Origin: JAQBFJ01 sp032123435
Lineage (GTDB): Bacteria; Verrucomicrobiota; Kiritimatiellia; UBA8416; JAQBFJ01
Assembly (NCBI GenBank): GCA_032123435.1
Contig: JAQBFJ010000040.1
Span: forward strand, 1-15,599
DNA: 15,599 nt
Reading direction: 5' to 3'
How positions within the stretch are numbered: the stretch's first letter is position 1; the number at the start of each line of letters is the position of its first letter. This document shows positions 7,399 to 14,479 of this stretch, in pieces. Made by a program: the position numbers and the translations under genes. The notes beneath the pieces were generated by a model that searched no databases, had not been told where the DNA came from, and worked only from the letters and a program-made list of their open reading frames with translations.

Positions 7399-7722
7399 AT
7401 GGATATCTATGTCGGTAATCTGCCTTATCAGGCGGATGACCAAAAACTGCAGGAATTATTCGCGCAACACGGCACCGTAACATCGGCCCGTGTCATAGTG
7501 GATAAGTTTTCAGGTGAATCTAAAGGTTTTGGCTTCGTTGAGATGCCGGACAAGACAGAGGCACTTGCTGCAATTAAAGCTACGAACGAACAGGATTTTC
7601 TTGGGCGCAATTTGCGCGTCAATGAATCCCAGCCCAAGCCACGAGACGGCGGCAATCGCGGTGGTGGCGGCGGCGGCGGTGGTAATCGCGGCGGCGGCGG
7701 CGGACGTGACAAGCGATGGTAA
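7399..7722 (+). CDS. Glycine-rich RRM RNA-binding protein
   Basis: A 107-residue protein with one RNA recognition motif and a short Gly/Arg tail, the architecture of bacterial RNA-binding proteins often linked to cold or stress response. RNP2 is IYVGNL at residues 3-8 and RNP1 is KGFGFVEM at 42-49, both carrying the aromatic residues that stack on RNA bases. The RRM runs to about residue 76. Residues 84-107 are almost entirely Gly with Asn-Arg pairs, and the protein ends RDKRW. The ATG at 7399 is preceded by AAGGAGA at about 7387-7392; the upstream in-frame start at 7348 lacks such a site. A strong terminator follows 40 bp downstream, so the gene is probably a single-gene unit. Its RNA targets are unknown. 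Confidence 0.93.
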   Translation: MDIYVGNLPYQADDQKLQELFAQHGTVTSARVIVDKFSGESKGFGFVEMPDKTEALAAIKATNEQDFLGRNLRVNESQPKPRDGGNRGGGGGGGGNRGGGGGRDKRW

Positions 7723-7761
7723 GTTGATTCATTGCGAGTAATCGCATTAATTCATACAAAC

Positions 7762-7797
7762 AAAAAAAGAAGGCGCGTTTCGACGCGCCTTTTTTTC
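7762..7797 (+). terminator. Rho-independent terminator after RRM gene
   Basis: The perfect stem GGCGCG/CGCGCC with loop TTTCGA is followed by a run of eight T and preceded by a run of A. The flanking A and T tracts could extend the pairing and let it work for both strands, which would also serve the convergent minus-strand gene ending at 8004. Confidence 0.9.
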
Positions 7798-8003
7798 ATC
7801 TATAACGCGTTACACAAGGAACTGGAAGGAAAGTTTCCTGCAAGTCTTGATTAAAATAACGCTGAGCGTAGTTGTCATACTTATTGCCACGGCAGTTGGA
7901 AGGAAATTGTCATCTACTGCCGGGCTGATTGGGTCATGCCGCTTACCGGAGCTTTGGTCCTGACTGGATCAAGTCGTTTGGTGAAGCCGAAGCAATGTTC
8001 AGA

Positions 8004-9812
8004 TCAGCTATCCGTAAACTGGCGAAAGAACAGTTCGAGTGTAATGGCTTTGCTGATCTGGGCCGAATAATCGGCTTTTCTGCCGATATGCTGTGCGAGC
8101 ATCATTTTCAGCCGGTTGGCATCAAAACAGCTTCGTGATATTGTGCGGGAATCGAGCAGTATTTCTTTCGCGTAATTCTTCAGTTCTTTTCTGAACCAGC
8201 TTCGGTATTTGGCGGTTGTATTGTTTGATATGGGTAATCGATCGAGCATTAGGGCGGGTGGGATTCGTCTGGAATTAGATGCCGTTGTAAGAAAGAACCA
8301 TATCTTGAAGAATCTGGCCCACAGAACGTGCATGGGGTTGTCGTTTAATGGAAGCGCTCCGCGGTTTGTAGGTATTTGGGCAAGAAGCGTGTTGTTTTTT
8401 CTGATTATGTGATGTTGAAGAACGTGGCCAGCTCTCAATTCGGCGCTGATTTTAAGAAGGAACTCTATCAGTTCATGGTCCGTAAAAGGTGTTCTCACTG
8501 AGATCATGGCGTTTTCAATTGCCAGCTTTCCGCCCCAATGATGTCTGCATTCTTCAATAATGGTAAAGAGCAGATTGCCGTCCTCGCAATTTTTGAAAGC
8601 GGCGTATTTGCTGTTGGAACAAGCGAGGCTCTGTTGTGGATATGAGCGCAGTTTTTCGCGCAGATCATCCGCGAGTACTTCAAGATTCGGCAGATCAGAC
8701 ATCTGCCAGACTTTCTGACGAACGCCTCGCATCATTTGCGTGCCGTATTTGCCGCCAGCGCACACGGTGTTGCGATGATGTTTATGCACGTGCAGGATGG
8801 AAGCTGACATGATATCGCCCATGCCGTCGGATATCCAGACGGCTTTTTCCGCGTATTCGGGGAAGTTTTCAAGAAAATCGCGGCCAACGGATATAAATTC
8901 ATGCGGTAGATCAAGGGTTCGCGCGATTTTTCGCGCCAGAATGGCGTCGGCAGTGTTCTCGGTTATTCCGTATGTAAAACAGAATTGTGGTTTATCGCAT
9001 TGATTGAGCAGTGACAACATAGCTCTGGTATCGTTTCCGCCGGTCAGCGAAAATATATAGTTTCCGTGCATGTAGCGCGGCATTATTTTAGCAAACAGTT
9101 CGGTGCCGGCGTCAATTGCTTCGTTTGTGTCGTATTTTTCGAGATCGGCATATTCACTGACATGCCAATACGTATTCTTATGCCAGGTATTGTCGCGATA
9201 TAGCCAGGCTGATGCCGGAGGCAGGCGGAATATATCTTTGAATAATGTTCCGTCATTAAGCACACCATCGAAAACCAGGAAGTCGGCTATGTTTTCATAA
9301 TTGACATCAGGTTTCGTGGTCAGGCCCTGCAAAATGCCCTTTACCTCACAACTGAACAGGAAGTGCTCATTAGTTGCGTGATAGTACAGGGGTCTCATAC
9401 CATACCGGTCGTTGGCGATCAGGAGAGACTTATCGCGTTCATCATAAATTGCCAGATTAAACCAGCCGTTCAGTTTGTTCAGGAAATCGTTGTTGCGCGA
9501 TTTACTGTATAAGCGGCAGACGATTTCGGCGCTGTTGGCGGTGGCATCTTCGTCATGGAGTTCGGTATTGTTGATTATACTGCCGTCTATTATAACGTGT
9601 ATTCCAGTCTCAATATCATGGTATTCCTGGACCGGTATATCGGTGAGATTCAATGCTGTATTGCCCAGTGCGATTCTGCCGTTATTGAATTGACAGGAGC
9701 GAACTGTATAGTCGTCGAAATGACATACGGACCGTATCATGGCGTTTAGTTCTGTCATAACGGTTCCGTGATTTACATTCTGGCTGGATACTATTCCCGT
9801 GAGACCAGGCAT
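8004..9812 (-). CDS. Asparagine-synthase-like ATP-dependent amidotransferase lacking Cys2
   Basis: A 602-residue protein with the two-domain AsnB layout. Residues 2-165 form the Ntn-type glutaminase-like domain, including LNGWFNLAIYD and NDRYGMRPLYY at 134-144, the counterpart of RDPFGIRPLYY. Residues from about 235 form the ATP-binding domain, with the PP-loop as SLTGGNDTRAM at 255-265 (SGGxDS type). The N-terminus is MPGLTGIV, not MCGI: the catalytic Cys that frees ammonia from glutamine is absent, so this domain cannot use glutamine in the normal way. Such relatives are common in cell-surface sugar and natural-product loci, where they amidate carboxyl groups. The start has AAAGGA 7 bases upstream. 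It is divergent from a TonB-dependent receptor and near heptose genes. Amidation of a surface glycan or a small product is inference. Confidence 0.85.
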   Translation of the reverse strand: MPGLTGIVSSQNVNHGTVMTELNAMIRSVCHFDDYTVRSCQFNNGRIALGNTALNLTDIPVQEYHDIETGIHVIIDGSIINNTELHDEDATANSAEIVCRLYSKSRNNDFLNKLNGWFNLAIYDERDKSLLIANDRYGMRPLYYHATNEHFLFSCEVKGILQGLTTKPDVNYENIADFLVFDGVLNDGTLFKDIFRLPPASAWLYRDNTWHKNTYWHVSEYADLEKYDTNEAIDAGTELFAKIMPRYMHGNYIFSLTGGNDTRAMLSLLNQCDKPQFCFTYGITENTADAILARKIARTLDLPHEFISVGRDFLENFPEYAEKAVWISDGMGDIMSASILHVHKHHRNTVCAGGKYGTQMMRGVRQKVWQMSDLPNLEVLADDLREKLRSYPQQSLACSNSKYAAFKNCEDGNLLFTIIEECRHHWGGKLAIENAMISVRTPFTDHELIEFLLKISAELRAGHVLQHHIIRKNNTLLAQIPTNRGALPLNDNPMHVLWARFFKIWFFLTTASNSRRIPPALMLDRLPISNNTTAKYRSWFRKELKNYAKEILLDSRTISRSCFDANRLKMMLAQHIGRKADYSAQISKAITLELFFRQFTDS

Positions 9813-9936
9813 TTTAAATCCTTTTTTATCGCGTTATAAAAATGACTTAACGACATATGCGCGTTAACGTTTTCACAATATATTATTATTGCATGTCAAT
9901 TATTTAATGATAATCTGCACTCTCATGAAGGCAGGC
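9813..9936. promoter_or_regulatory. Divergent intergenic region with presumed promoters
   Basis: A 124-bp AT-rich spacer between the asparagine-synthase-like gene and the receptor gene must hold the start signals of both. It contains the 8-bp palindrome CGTTAACG at 9862-9869 and the ribosome site of the minus-strand gene (AAAGGA, 9824-9819). No consensus promoter pair with standard spacing is convincing, and I see no DtxR box or cobalamin riboswitch. Confidence 0.4.
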
Positions 9937-11730
9937 ATGGCGCGATACTCAGTAATATTTCTTCTGATAACATTGCAGACTGTGTTTGTGCTTGCAAGTG
10001 ATAATGCTGTTGTTGATGAAATTGATGTAACGGCATCGAGAATAATGCATGAGAGCGGGAGTATTACCGCGCCTGTTTCAGGTTCTTCACTTCGAAATTT
10101 GCCGGAAGTAATGGTGGTTTCACAGGGCGTGCCGGGCTCGCAAAGTGATATTCAGATACGCGGCAGTAGTTTTAATGGGGCTGGTCTTGCGATCAATGGT
10201 CTGGCATTGCAGAACCCGCAGACAGAACATTTCAATGGGGATCTTCCGTTGCCGCCGGTTCTGTTCGGTGCGCCTGTACTGCTTTCCGGAATGTCGATGG
10301 CAAGAGATACAGCAGGACACCTGGTTGGAACGGTTGACCTGAAAATCTGTCCAGTGAGGCAGGGCGGTCTTATTGAGGCCGGGGCAGGTGAAGACGGGAA
10401 CAGGTGGCAGGGCGCTGTTGTGCAGGAGGTATTATCAGACAAGTTGAACGGCAGGTCGGCCGTAACGCTGTTTGGCTACAAAGAGGTCTCAGACGGTATA
10501 GATTATTCCGATAATTATCTCGATCGCTGGAATGGCGGTGCGCATTTTCAGGTATCAGGAGCGCGGAGTCAGACTGATATTATTGCAGCACGACAGAACC
10601 GGGAATTTGGCGCGCGCAGTTATTATGGTGCGCCGTCATCTCGACCTTCCGAGGAGAGTGTTGATGATACTTTTCTATTTGCCGGCAGTAGTTTTGGATA
10701 TGGCGATTCAACGGCTGGGTTCAGCGCCGCCGTGCGCAATGTGAAGGATAACTATATTTTCGATCGCAGAGATCCGGCTTTTTATCAGAACAGTCACGAG
10801 CTGGACGTAAGAACAGCAACGGTTAACGGGATGAGCAAGATGAGCGACGTGATGTCGCTGATCTGGCGGGGCACATTTGAGGATGAGAATTTAGACAGCA
10901 CTAATCTTGGTGATCATGACAGGTCGCGCGGTGGTCTGATGCTTGTGGTGGAGCGTGAATCTGGCGGATTCCGTGTAACATGCGGAGGGCGGAATTATTT
11001 TTTCTCCGACGAATCGCCTGAAGCAGTTCCCCTGCTGGGTTTATCGGTAGATGTAGCTGAAGGGCGGAAGGTATTTATTAATGGTACGAAGACAATTCGT
11101 CAGCCTTCATATACGGAACTATATTATCATTCTCTGAGCAGTCAGGGTGATGAAACGCTTGACCGTTCATCCGCGACAAGCGTTGAAGCCGGTTATGTGG
11201 ATGAGGCCCGTGATGATTTTTCATGGCAGATATCAGGTTTTTGCAGGGATGAACGTAATGCTGTTGATTGGATATGGGATGATGCCAATTCAAAATGGCT
11301 GGCGGCCGATATCGGCGCAATAGATGTTAATGGCGCTGAGTTATCCGGAAAATGGCGGGTTCTCGACAAAGTGTGGTTGTCCGGCTTGTATATTTTCCTT
11401 GATAAAAGTGATAATGTTGACATTTATGCCAGTCGGTATGCATTGGATTATGCGCGGCACGGTTTTGTGGCTGGGGGCACGTGGGAAATCGCGCGCTGGT
11501 GTGAATTATCATTTATTCAGGCGGTACGGAAATATGAACCGAACATGAAAAGAACGAGTGGCCGCACGTTATCAGACGGCAGTGTGAGGGTAAGGGTGGC
11601 GATGGGTTGTTTACCCGGTGCTGAACTGATATTGGCGTGTGAGAATGTATGGGATGATGATTTTGAATATTTACCGGGTCAGCCGCGCGGCGGCCGCCGT
11701 TTCATGTCTACGATCAGGTATTCATGGTAG
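9937..11730 (+). CDS. TonB-dependent outer-membrane receptor (BtuB-sized)
   Basis: An outer-membrane gated porin that would import a scarce ligand using TonB energy. From the ATG at 9937 the protein has 597 residues; GAAGGCAGG lies just upstream, and the result is a clean signal peptide MARYSVIFLLITLQTVFVLA. Earlier in-frame starts at 9889 (TTG), 9907 and 9925 are possible. DEIDVTASR at 27-35 resembles a TonB box. The plug shows SDIQIRGSSFNGAGLAINGL around 70-89, the conserved IRG and binding-loop pattern. The rest alternates as expected for a 22-strand barrel and ends YLPGQPRGGRR then IRYSW with a terminal aromatic residue for BAM recognition. Its size is near that of BtuB, but the ligand cannot be inferred. 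It overlaps the convergent hldD by 17 bp. Confidence 0.88.
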   Translation: MARYSVIFLLITLQTVFVLASDNAVVDEIDVTASRIMHESGSITAPVSGSSLRNLPEVMVVSQGVPGSQSDIQIRGSSFNGAGLAINGLALQNPQTEHFNGDLPLPPVLFGAPVLLSGMSMARDTAGHLVGTVDLKICPVRQGGLIEAGAGEDGNRWQGAVVQEVLSDKLNGRSAVTLFGYKEVSDGIDYSDNYLDRWNGGAHFQVSGARSQTDIIAARQNREFGARSYYGAPSSRPSEESVDDTFLFAGSSFGYGDSTAGFSAAVRNVKDNYIFDRRDPAFYQNSHELDVRTATVNGMSKMSDVMSLIWRGTFEDENLDSTNLGDHDRSRGGLMLVVERESGGFRVTCGGRNYFFSDESPEAVPLLGLSVDVAEGRKVFINGTKTIRQPSYTELYYHSLSSQGDETLDRSSATSVEAGYVDEARDDFSWQISGFCRDERNAVDWIWDDANSKWLAADIGAIDVNGAELSGKWRVLDKVWLSGLYIFLDKSDNVDIYASRYALDYARHGFVAGGTWEIARWCELSFIQAVRKYEPNMKRTSGRTLSDGSVRVRVAMGCLPGAELILACENVWDDDFEYLPGQPRGGRRFMSTIRYSW

Positions 11731-12694
11731 CCCGCGTGGCAAGATAAGTCCGGACGTAATCCTGAACACCGTCTTCGATGGATGTGAATGCCTGATCATA
11801 TCCCGTCTGGCGCAGTTTTGAGATATCAGCCTGTGTGTGGTACTGATATTTTTCTCTGAGATGTTCCGGCATATCAATCAATTTAATGGATGGTTCCTTC
11901 TGCATTGCCGCGAAAATCGCGTGAGCAAGATCCAGCCATGTTCGCGCCTGCCCCGTGCCGCAATTGAACAGTCCCGAAATTTCCGGGTGATCGTGAAAGA
12001 ACAGTGTCACGTCCACCGCGTCTTTAACGTATACAAAATCACGCGTCTGTTTACCATCCTCATAATCGGGTCTGTGTGATTTGAACAAGGATACTGTTCC
12101 GGTTTCAATGATTTGTTTATAGGCTTTGTTTACGACGGACCGCATATCTCCCTTATGATCCTCGCGCGGGCCGTAGACGTTGAAATATTTGATGCCGACT
12201 ATTTGGTGAAATAATCTCTGTGTAAGTGCCCACATATCGAACATGTGTTTGGATTTTCCGTACAGGTTCAAAGGGCGCAATTTCGGGGTAACGCTGTCCT
12301 TGTCCGAATAGCCGAGTGATCCGTCACCGTATGTGGCGGCGCTTGAGGCGTAGATAAAGCGGACATTATTGCGAAGGCACCATTCGCACAGTTCGCGGGT
12401 GTAGTGGAAATTATTATCTGTCAGGTATTTTTCGTCAGTTTCGGTGGTGGAACTGCAGGCGCCCATATGGAATACGGTGTCGACTGGTTCAAGCTTGTTC
12501 GAACGGAACATGTTTCTGAAATCAGTGACGTCCTGAAAATCGCGGTATTTCAGGCCAACAAGGTTTTTCCTGTGTTGTTCGCTGTTCGGCACGTCGACGA
12601 TAAGTATATCTTCGTGTTTCTTTGCATTAAGAGCAGAAACGATATTACTGCCTATGAAGCCGGCGCCCCCGGTAACTATGAACTTTTTTTCCAT
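11714..12694 (-). CDS. hldD: ADP-L-glycero-D-manno-heptose 6-epimerase
   Basis: Converts ADP-D-glycero-D-manno-heptose to the L-glycero form, the last step in making the heptose donor for LPS inner core; cytoplasmic and NADP-dependent. The 326-residue protein is a short-chain dehydrogenase of the extended type: cofactor loop TGGAGFIGSN at 8-17, ASSAATYGDG at 116-125 with the catalytic Ser/Thr, and Tyr145-x-x-x-Lys149 in NLYGKSKHMFD. The segment FHMGACSSTTETD at 75-87 and KYFNVYGPREDHKGDMRSV are typical of HldD rather than of UDP-glucose epimerases. The gene follows rfaE2 by 37 bp on the same strand, so the two form an operon. Its 3' end overlaps the last codons of the convergent receptor gene by 17 bp, leaving no room for a separate terminator. 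Confidence 0.93.
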   Translation of the reverse strand: MEKKFIVTGGAGFIGSNIVSALNAKKHEDILIVDVPNSEQHRKNLVGLKYRDFQDVTDFRNMFRSNKLEPVDTVFHMGACSSTTETDEKYLTDNNFHYTRELCEWCLRNNVRFIYASSAATYGDGSLGYSDKDSVTPKLRPLNLYGKSKHMFDMWALTQRLFHQIVGIKYFNVYGPREDHKGDMRSVVNKAYKQIIETGTVSLFKSHRPDYEDGKQTRDFVYVKDAVDVTLFFHDHPEISGLFNCGTGQARTWLDLAHAIFAAMQKEPSIKLIDMPEHLREKYQYHTQADISKLRQTGYDQAFTSIEDGVQDYVRTYLATRATMNT

Positions 12695-12731
12695 GTATGA
12701 GGTTTCTTTTATCCTGCTCGCGGCGGGTATG

Positions 12732-13214
12732 CTATTTCAGGTTCTTTATTTTCTCTATGATATTGCTTGTTGATTTTCCTTCAACGAGCGGGGCCAGTAC
12801 TACTTTTCCGCCATTCTTTTCAACTATTTCCCTGCCACTGACGTAATGTGCCCAGTCTTCTCCCTTGACAAGGATGTCGGGGATTATTTTTTCTATCAGG
12901 GCGGCTGGTTCTTCTTCGTCGAAGATCACAACGTAATCAACCATTTCAAGCGCCGCCAGAACTTTAGCGCGATCGTTTTCCGGAAGAATGGGGCGCGTAT
13001 CGCCCTTGTTTTTCCGTACTGATCTGTCGGAATTAAGCCCGACCATCAAGATATCGCCCTGTTTTTTGGCGAATGTGAGATAATCCACATGGCCGGGATG
13101 CATAAGGTCGAAACAGCCGTTGGTAAAAACAACTGTTTTCCCTGCCTTTTTCAGGCGTTGGCGTTCCGAGAGTGCTGTTTCGGCATCCATTATTTTCGAT
13201 TTATCAGGTGTCAT
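12732..13214 (-). CDS. rfaE2: D-glycero-beta-D-manno-heptose 1-phosphate adenylyltransferase (stand-alone RfaE2)
   Basis: Transfers AMP from ATP to heptose 1-phosphate to give ADP-D,D-heptose, the substrate of HldD encoded just downstream. It matches only the C-terminal domain of E. coli HldE; the kinase half (RfaE1) is not in this window. Key motifs are VVFTNGCFDLMHPGHVDYL, with the nucleotidyltransferase H-x-G-H, then NSDRSVR, DILVKGEDW and the C-terminal KSTSNIIEKIK. The ORF extends to 13268 (178 residues), but I prefer the ATG at 13214 (160 residues), because the family usually starts a few residues before the KIMDAETALSERQRL helix and a mobile-element-like repeat touches the first codons of the longer version. 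Neither start has a good ribosome site; 13190 is a third choice. Confidence 0.9.
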   Translation of the reverse strand: MTPDKSKIMDAETALSERQRLKKAGKTVVFTNGCFDLMHPGHVDYLTFAKKQGDILMVGLNSDRSVRKNKGDTRPILPENDRAKVLAALEMVDYVVIFDEEEPAALIEKIIPDILVKGEDWAHYVSGREIVEKNGGKVVLAPLVEGKSTSNIIEKIKNLK

Positions 13215-13258
13215 AGAACGTATACAGTAGGGCTGGTGTCTAATTTCGTCAAGCGGAA

Positions 13259-13290
13259 TAGCCCGCATATTTCATGAAGAATCGCATGCG
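13259..13290 (+). repeat. Diverged copy of the CTAG...TTCATGAAG element end
   Basis: The 32 bp beginning TAGCCCGCATATTTCATGAA match 6889-6920 at 25 of 32 positions, including the uninterrupted TTCATGAAGAATC. A 15-bp inverted match (14/15) to its inner part lies at 13386-13400, so a small degraded element of roughly 125-140 bp may sit upstream of rfaE2. The left edge overlaps the first codons of the longest rfaE2 ORF. Confidence 0.5.
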
Positions 13291-13707
13291 TGTGGGATAA
13301 GAAATTGTAGAACAATGGCGTTGTGTAGTAGTTGAAGATTATTTAACAAATACAGTTTGTAATATGGTTCCAGAAAAGAAAAGATGCATGCAATTCTTCA
13401 CCAGAGGCGAGCCCATGCCTGCCAAGGCCGGCGTTATTGAAGATTCGCGGTATATTCATACAGCTTTGTCCTCAATGCCTTGGCCTTGATTGGCCTGAAC
13501 TCGTGAAATAAACGGGTTAGCCCTGGCTTGCCGGAACCAGCCCTGTCGTGGTGGAAACTACCTATCCGTGAAATTGGTGTAATCCGTGGTGTGTATTTGT
13601 ATTAACCATATGCTACGCCAGAGCCGCCTCTGGCGGAGAAGGCGGGTGTAATTGGCGAAATCCGTGGTCTTCGGGTCAAAGGGACAAAACTATTAGAAAA
13701 TAAGTAC
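13291..13707. other. Repeat-rich non-coding interval upstream of the iron operon
   Basis: No credible gene here. 13571-13590 and 13650-13669 are near copies (17/20) ending AAATCCGTGGT or TAATCCGTGGT, part of an ATCCGTGG-type repeat that also begins at 13564. Between them a perfect 8-bp stem CGCCAGAG/CTCTGGCG with loop CCGC lies at 13616-13635. A weaker stem CTGG...CCAG is near 13527-13544. These look like dispersed intergenic repeats and could also end transcription, although no T run follows. Confidence 0.55.
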
Positions 13708-13735
13708 TGGACAAAAGTTAGGTAAGCCTTATTAT
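13708..13735 (+). promoter_or_regulatory. Promoter of dtxR-feoA-feoB
   Basis: TGGACA at 13708-13713 (5/6 to TTGACA) and TATTAT at 13730-13735 (5/6 to TATAAT) are separated by 16 bp. Transcription would start near 13742, leaving a leader of about 40 bases before the ATG at 13781. Confidence 0.6.
13718..13731 (+). promoter_or_regulatory. DtxR/IdeR-box-like operator inside the promoter
   Basis: TTAGGTAAGCCTTA agrees with the first 14 positions of the DtxR consensus (TWAGGTTAGSCTWA) at 13 of 14; the far half is degenerate. It forms the inverted pair TTAGG/CCTTA around TAAG and fills the spacer up to the -10. Bound regulator would block RNA polymerase, implying iron-repressed self-control. Confidence 0.55.
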
Positions 13736-13780
13736 GTTTGGCGAGACTAATAATGTGATAATTAACGTGGAGAAAAAAAT

Positions 13781-14173
13781 ATGCGAGCAGGCAAAGAGCT
13801 AAGCGCGAGTCAGGAAGATTATATGGAGGCAATATTTCATATATTAGATGAAAAAGAGGCCGTTCAGGCGCGAGATATTGCTCAGAGGCTGAATGTCAGC
13901 AGGCCGTCGGTAACGGGCGCGCTCCGTATATTGACGGGTTGTGGACTGGTGAATCATGAGCCATACGGAATTATTACTCTTACTGAATCGGGGCATAAAA
14001 CAGCCAGGGATATTGTGCGTCGACACAGCGCCTTACGTGATTTTTTTGTTACGATACTGGAAGTGGGTGAAAAGGAGGCCGAATCTGCGGCTTGTGCCGT
14101 GGAGCATTGTCTTTCCAAAAAAATAGTGGACAAGCTGGCAGCTATTACCAGCAGAAAAAGGAAGAAGATATGA
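13781..14173 (+). CDS. DtxR/MntR-family metal-dependent transcriptional repressor
   Basis: Probably represses the feo operon, including itself, when metal is plentiful. The 130-residue protein has a winged helix-turn-helix at about 8-68, with the recognition region ARDIAQRLNVSRPSVTGALR, and a short metal-binding/dimerisation domain at 70-130. The SH3-like third domain of DtxR is missing, so it is MntR-sized. Aligned ligands are Asp13 and Glu16 (MntR Asp8/Glu11), His82 (MntR His77), Glu108 and His109, but Cys105 stands where MntR has Glu99 and DtxR has Cys102. The set is thus a mix of the manganese and iron types. The start at 13781 has GTGGAG 8 bases upstream. Its stop overlaps the feoA start as ATGA. 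Linkage to feoA-feoB argues for iron sensing. Confidence 0.88.
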   Translation: MRAGKELSASQEDYMEAIFHILDEKEAVQARDIAQRLNVSRPSVTGALRILTGCGLVNHEPYGIITLTESGHKTARDIVRRHSALRDFFVTILEVGEKEAESAACAVEHCLSKKIVDKLAAITSRKRKKI

Positions 14174-14436
14174 CTTCTTCAAAAGGGGAATCGGCGATTT
14201 CTTTGGCTCGAATCGCTTCCAATGGGAAGGCGCGAATTATAAGGATCGAGGGTGGACGCGAGATGCAGTCGCATCTGATAGGCATGGGGCTTATGCCTGG
14301 TGTCGAGATAAGCGTGGCGAGGAATGCGGATCGTGGTCCGATGATAATAACTATTAACAACAGTCGGCTTGCGTTGGGGCGCGGCATGCTGGGTCGGGTC
14401 ATGGTTGTCCCGCTTGATGCGGAAGCGGAGAAGTAG
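14170..14436 (+). CDS. feoA: Ferrous iron transport protein FeoA
   Basis: A small cytoplasmic SH3-like protein needed for, or regulating, FeoB-driven Fe(II) uptake. The 88-residue protein has the FeoA pattern: ISLARIASNGKARIIRIEGG, then HLIGMGLMPGVEISV (the conserved L-x-x-M-G-x-x-P-G turn), and ends with LALGRGMLGRVMVVP. The start ATG at 14170 shares ATGA with the stop of the upstream repressor and has AAGGAAGAAG just before it, so translation is probably coupled. The longer ORF from 14092 lies inside the repressor gene and is rejected. The 43-bp gap to feoB holds no terminator. Confidence 0.95.
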   Translation: MTSSKGESAISLARIASNGKARIIRIEGGREMQSHLIGMGLMPGVEISVARNADRGPMIITINNSRLALGRGMLGRVMVVPLDAEAEK

Positions 14437-14479
14437 TGCGGGTAGGCAGGTAATATTAACGGGCTGATGTCAGGGCGGG

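Noticed and set aside
7428..7712. Proline-rich minus-strand open frame
   Set aside because: The proline run is only the complement of the glycine codons in the RRM protein tail.
9813..9936. Lasso-peptide-like cluster: asparagine-synthase homologue next to a TonB receptor
   Set aside because: No precursor-peptide ORF, no B-type protease and no exporter are found nearby; the protein is also larger than usual and more like AsnB.
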